64,000 bases of DNA, taken from an uncultured Halomicronema sp. Lineage in GTDB: Bacteria > Cyanobacteriota > Cyanobacteriia > Phormidesmidales > Phormidesmidaceae. Location of the stretch: contig CALCCA010000006.1 of assembly GCA_937899725.1 (NCBI GenBank), positions 1 to 64,000 of the forward strand, in the 5' to 3' direction. Made by a program: the position numbers and the translations under genes. Of this stretch, positions 60,918 through 64,000 are shown piece after piece. Numbering within the stretch: the stretch's first letter is position 1; every line of letters starts with the position of its first letter. Below the pieces are notes generated by a model, which made no database searches, was not told the DNA's origin, and saw nothing but the letters and a program-made list of their open reading frames with translations.

Positions 60918-63524
60918 TCAAAATTCAACCGAAACGGAACCAATAATGGTCAGCCCTTCTCCTGGGCGGTTTTCAATGAGCCGACTGCCTTCAGAGCTGT
61001 CAATATATTGCACATCAAACAGATTGCGAATATTCAGACCGGCTCGCCAATTGTCACGCTGATAGGAGATGGCGGCATTCGTCAGGAAGTACTCTTCGAG
61101 CACAAAACTGTTGTCATTATCGCCAAAGCGATCGCTGACGTAATTGACGCCAATGCCAAACTCTAAGCCAGCGAGATCACCGGTCTGAATTTCGTAAGTG
61201 GTCCACAGATTGGCGTTGTGTTCCGGAACGCCAAACAAGCGATTGCCCTCTAAACCTGTATTGTCTTCCGTGATCTCGGTATCGGTGTAGGCGTAGTTGG
61301 CCACAATATTCCAACCCGGCAAAATTTCACCAATCATGTCTAGCTCAATGCCCCGGCTGCGCTGCTCGCCGGTGGCCACCACAAAGTTTTCCCCCGGTAG
61401 CGCATTCGGATCAGCAGTCGCGACATTTTGCTTGGTAATGTCAAACAGTGCCAGGTTAGCGAAGAGGCGATCGCCCAGCAGCTCTGCCCTCACCCCGATT
61501 TCAAACTGTTCCCCTTCCTCTGGGTCGAGGATATTACCGTCGCGGGTGGTGCCGGAGTTCGGGCCAAACGAGGTGCTGTAGCTGGTATAAAGCGAAATTT
61601 CATCAATGGGTTGGTAGACGATGCCAATGCGCGGCGTGAAGGCATCATCGCTCTGATCAACATCAGTATTTAACTCGAAATTTTCGGTCTCTTGAGTAAC
61701 CGTGTCATAGCGCAGCCCCGCCAGTAAGAACAAATGGTCTGACAGGGCCACCTGATCTTGCACGTAAAGACCCAGGTTATCAGTGCGAAATTCGGTGATC
61801 AAGGGTGGCGGCTCGCTAAAGCTATCGGGACGGGGGACGCCATACACCGGGTCAAAGATGTTGAACAGCGGCTGGCGGCCAAAGTCAATGCGGCGGCGAT
61901 TTTGCCCATCGCGACGATATAAATCGATGCCTGCGAGGAGGGTGTGCTCAATGGAGCCGGTGTTAAATTCGCCGACAACGTTCGTTTGCAATTCATAACT
62001 TTCGCTGGGCTGTTCGTTCTGAATCCACACCCGGAAAAGGTCGCCGGTATCCTCGTTGATCGCTCTGGCGACCACGTTAGAGACAAATTCGCTGTCGAGG
62101 TCGATATACCGGAAGCTGTTGCGCACTTTCCAGTTATCGCTGAAGCGATGTTCAAACTGGTAGCCGACTCGCAGAAATTCATTCTGGGCATCATCGCCCG
62201 GTTCTCCGGTAATGCGGTCAAAGGGCACATCAGCTACACGATCGCCCAAGGCCGGTAAGCCGTTAAAATCAGCTGGTCGGGTTTCATTGCTGTATTCCAG
62301 CTCTATGAGGAGGTCGGTGCGATCGCTAATCGCCCAGCTGACGGTGGGTGCAATAAACGCCCGTTCGATCGGGTCATCAAAATCACGGTAGAAGTCTTCT
62401 CGACGAAATAGCGCATTTAAGCGATAGAGCACTCGCCCATCACTCGTGAGCGGTCCGGTCAAGTCGATACCGGGTTCGACGAGAAAACGACTGCCTACCC
62501 GGACGTCAACTTGATAAAACGGCTCTGATAATGGCCTTTCGGTGACCAGGTTGATTGCGCCACCCGGTTCGACAGCCCCAGCTAAAATCGCGGCAGGGCC
62601 TTTGAGCACTTCAATCTGCTCAATATTCGCCAGTTCCTGAAAACCCGCGTTGCCGCCCGCGCCGTCGGTCTGGCGAAAACCGTCCCGCAAAATCGATGAG
62701 CTGCTAAAGCCGCGAATAATAAACCGTTCGCCGCGATGATCAATCGAGTTGGATACCACCCCGCTGGCGTTGCGGAGGGCATCACCGAGGCGAATCACCT
62801 GCTGATCTTCCAACACCGCTTGGGGAATCACCTGAATCGATTGAGGAATTTCGTTCAGCGGCGTATCGGTGCGGGTCGCCGTAGAAGCTGCCGGTACGTA
62901 ATAGTCGCTCCCTGCTGGCGCGCCTTCAACGCCGAGGCGAATGGCCTCTGCATCATCCGCAATGTCAGCCGCAATCCCCGGCACGACCCCTAGCACTAGG
63001 GTGTCACCCGTGGCGTCAATCTCGACCTGCGGGGGGGCGGTGGTGCCGGTGATGGCAACCTGCACGCCGCCGTCGCCCTCAGAAACGCTGATCAAAGCAA
63101 TGCCGGTGGCGGGCGCAAACTGCTCAGCCTGCGCGGCATCGGTTAGATTTAGCGCGGCAGCGGGCAGGTCAATCACGAGCGCATTGCCGGTCACGCGGGG
63201 CGAATCAGCTGATAAAGGGCCGGTTGCTTCAATCGCGATCGCCAATCCGGTGGCGGTTTCTTGCACTTGCACAGCGGTGATGGTGATCAGCTCATCGGTG
63301 GCTTGAGCCATCCAGTCGGACACGGTTGCAGCAGCAGCTGACTCTGGCTGAGTCTCGGGTGCCGACTCTGGCACCGTGGCGGCGATCGCTTTTGCCGTGG
63401 GCATGGCGTCTTTGGCCTGCTGGTTAACCGGCTCCATCAGCTCTGGTTCAGCTGCCGCTCTGGCTGGCAGCGAGGTGGCCCACACACTCAGCGGCAATAA
63501 CCCTAGCCCCAATCGTTTGATCAC
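60918..63524 (-). CDS. TonB-dependent siderophore receptor with N-terminal AMIN domain
   Basis: An 868-residue outer-membrane receptor. A signal peptide (about 1-23, ending ARAA) is followed by an Ala/Pro/Glu linker and an AMIN domain (about 80-185; ITAVQVQETATGLAIAIEATG), common before cyanobacterial receptors. The plug has NEIPQSIQVIPQAVLEDQQVIRLGDALRNASGV and GGAINLVTERPLSEPFYQVD, and the barrel continues to the terminal Phe (TIIGSVSVEF). I chose GTG at 63524 because GGGAG precedes it; a TTG at 63545 is an alternative. It is the head of the leftward siderophore operon. Confidence 0.92.
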   Translation of the reverse strand: MIKRLGLGLLPLSVWATSLPARAAAEPELMEPVNQQAKDAMPTAKAIAATVPESAPETQPESAAAATVSDWMAQATDELITITAVQVQETATGLAIAIEATGPLSADSPRVTGNALVIDLPAAALNLTDAAQAEQFAPATGIALISVSEGDGGVQVAITGTTAPPQVEIDATGDTLVLGVVPGIAADIADDAEAIRLGVEGAPAGSDYYVPAASTATRTDTPLNEIPQSIQVIPQAVLEDQQVIRLGDALRNASGVVSNSIDHRGERFIIRGFSSSSILRDGFRQTDGAGGNAGFQELANIEQIEVLKGPAAILAGAVEPGGAINLVTERPLSEPFYQVDVRVGSRFLVEPGIDLTGPLTSDGRVLYRLNALFRREDFYRDFDDPIERAFIAPTVSWAISDRTDLLIELEYSNETRPADFNGLPALGDRVADVPFDRITGEPGDDAQNEFLRVGYQFEHRFSDNWKVRNSFRYIDLDSEFVSNVVARAINEDTGDLFRVWIQNEQPSESYELQTNVVGEFNTGSIEHTLLAGIDLYRRDGQNRRRIDFGRQPLFNIFDPVYGVPRPDSFSEPPPLITEFRTDNLGLYVQDQVALSDHLFLLAGLRYDTVTQETENFELNTDVDQSDDAFTPRIGIVYQPIDEISLYTSYSTSFGPNSGTTRDGNILDPEEGEQFEIGVRAELLGDRLFANLALFDITKQNVATADPNALPGENFVVATGEQRSRGIELDMIGEILPGWNIVANYAYTDTEITEDNTGLEGNRLFGVPEHNANLWTTYEIQTGDLAGLEFGIGVNYVSDRFGDNDNSFVLEEYFLTNAAISYQRDNWRAGLNIRNLFDVQYIDSSEGSRLIENRPGEGLTIIGSVSVEF

Positions 63525-63585
63525 GTTTCGGAATCTCCCAAGCAACGGTCATCAAGCGCAAGTCTCAACTGGCCACGCCGCACCA

Positions 63586-63602
63586 GATAAGAATGCTTCT
63601 CA
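63586..63602 (+). promoter_or_regulatory. Shared GATAAGAAT-N3-TCTCA motif upstream of the TonB receptor
   Basis: GATAAGAATGCTTCTCA lies about 60 bp upstream of the receptor start and on the opposite strand to the gene. It matches the fetA motif at 58217-58233 in every non-N position. It may be an iron regulator site. Confidence 0.4.
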
Positions 63603-63643
63603 AATAGTTGTTGTCAAACTTATCGGGCCAGCGAGATCGGATG

Positions 63644-63684
63644 CTCTTTGATCGGGACTTTTTTCTCTTTGATCGGGACTTTTT
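63644..63684. promoter_or_regulatory. Tandem 21-bp direct repeat, candidate AraC operator
   Basis: CTCTTTGATCGGGACTTTT occurs twice with a 21-bp period (63644 and 63665), between the AraC-type gene and the TonB receptor. Two direct half-sites about two helical turns apart fit AraC-family binding. The second copy reaches the stop codon of the AraC gene. Confidence 0.55.
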
Positions 63685-64000
63685 ATCCCTTGGGGCAATT
63701 CGCCAACTGATAGGCCTTGGGTGCAATGCCAAATTTTCGCCGAAAGGCACCGCTAAAGGCGGTGGGGCTGTCGTAGCCCACCGTGGCCGCCACCACGGCC
63801 ACCGACCGTTTTTGCTGGAGCAATCGGCAGGCGGTTTCCATCCGCTGTTGGGTCAGGTAGCCAAACACGGTGGTATCCAGCACCTCGCGAAAGCCTTGTT
63901 TGAGTTTGCGATCGTTAATGCCCACCTGTCGCGCTAATTCCATTAGCGAGGGCGGCGTGCGCAAGCTTTGCTGGAGAATATCTTGGGCCTGACGGATGCT
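63683..64000 (-). CDS. AraC family transcriptional regulator (cut by window end)
   Basis: Partial; the C-terminal 105 residues are visible and the N-terminus lies beyond the window. Two helix-turn-helix motifs of the AraC domain are clear: SLMELARQVGINDRKLKQGF and VAVVAATVGYDSPTAFSGAF, followed by RRKFGIAPKAYQ. The DRKLKQGFR...FGYLTQQRME pattern is that of PchR/YbtA-type siderophore regulators. Its position directly upstream of the receptor operon, with direct repeats between, makes it the likely activator of siderophore uptake. Confidence 0.88.
   Translation of the reverse strand, partial: SIRQAQDILQQSLRTPPSLMELARQVGINDRKLKQGFREVLDTTVFGYLTQQRMETACRLLQQKRSVAVVAATVGYDSPTAFSGAFRRKFGIAPKAYQLANCPKG

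Noticed and set aside
30000-64000. CRISPR array or prophage
   Set aside because: Repeats found are dispersed single elements, not regularly spaced arrays with unique spacers; the holin-family gene has no phage neighbours and the family is common in chromosomes.

Overview
The window looks like chromosome of a moderately GC-rich cyanobacterium. Supporting evidence: abundant HIP1-type GCGATCGC octamers, a petJ cytochrome c6, a SigF-type group 3 sigma factor, a groESL operon with a CIRCE operator, PEP-CTERM proteins, haemagglutination-domain exoproteins with a CHAT protein, a cyanobacterial DUF3288 protein, an Uma2 nuclease and an AMIN-TonB receptor. No rRNA or tRNA gene was recognised.

Layout. 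0.4-5.1 kb: a reverse-strand ABC export operon (ATPase, double-FtsX permease, HlyD adaptor). 5.4-12.2 kb: housekeeping and envelope genes (GNAT, L,D-transpeptidase, molybdopterin oxidoreductase, sigF, LysR with a divergent cupin-like gene, NagZ-like glycosidase). 12.2-15.3 kb: an arsenic cluster with two ArsR regulators, the C-As lyase ArsI, a transglutaminase-like protein, ArsH and a dual-specificity-type phosphatase. 15.8-17.7 kb: two related PEP-CTERM proteins. 18.2-21.7 kb: a hypothetical membrane protein and groESL. 21.8-29.8 kb: two paralogous two-partner-secretion exoproteins followed by an exported TPR-CHAT protein. 29.9-40.0 kb: a phosphonate locus arranged as two divergent arms, phnG-H-O-I-J leftward and phnF-C-D-E-tauE-phnM rightward, tied together by a shared palindromic operator. 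No phnK or phnL is present in the window.

40-56.4 kb is a more accessory stretch. It holds an orphan antitoxin-like gene, a mosaic pentapeptide/membrane/coiled-coil protein, a desuccinylase remnant, Uma2, gnd, petJ and an ATP-dependent DNA ligase. It also holds a manganese exporter behind a yybP-ykoY riboswitch, a broken MFS gene, an XRE regulator and a 648-residue AT-rich protein of unknown function. 56.6-64.0 kb is an iron/siderophore block: FetB, FetA, MFS exporter, siderophore-binding lipoprotein, TonB receptor and an AraC regulator cut by the window end.

The most distinctive non-coding feature is the density of small palindromic repeats and MITE-like elements. I found six families with two or three copies each. 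One family of about 110 bp has ends that read CTAAGGG and carries the stop codons of three genes (the CHAT gene, phnJ and gnd). Three other families occur as inverted pairs that could mediate local inversions. The clearest regulatory findings are the TAGACGTCTA operator at four phn promoters and the manganese riboswitch.
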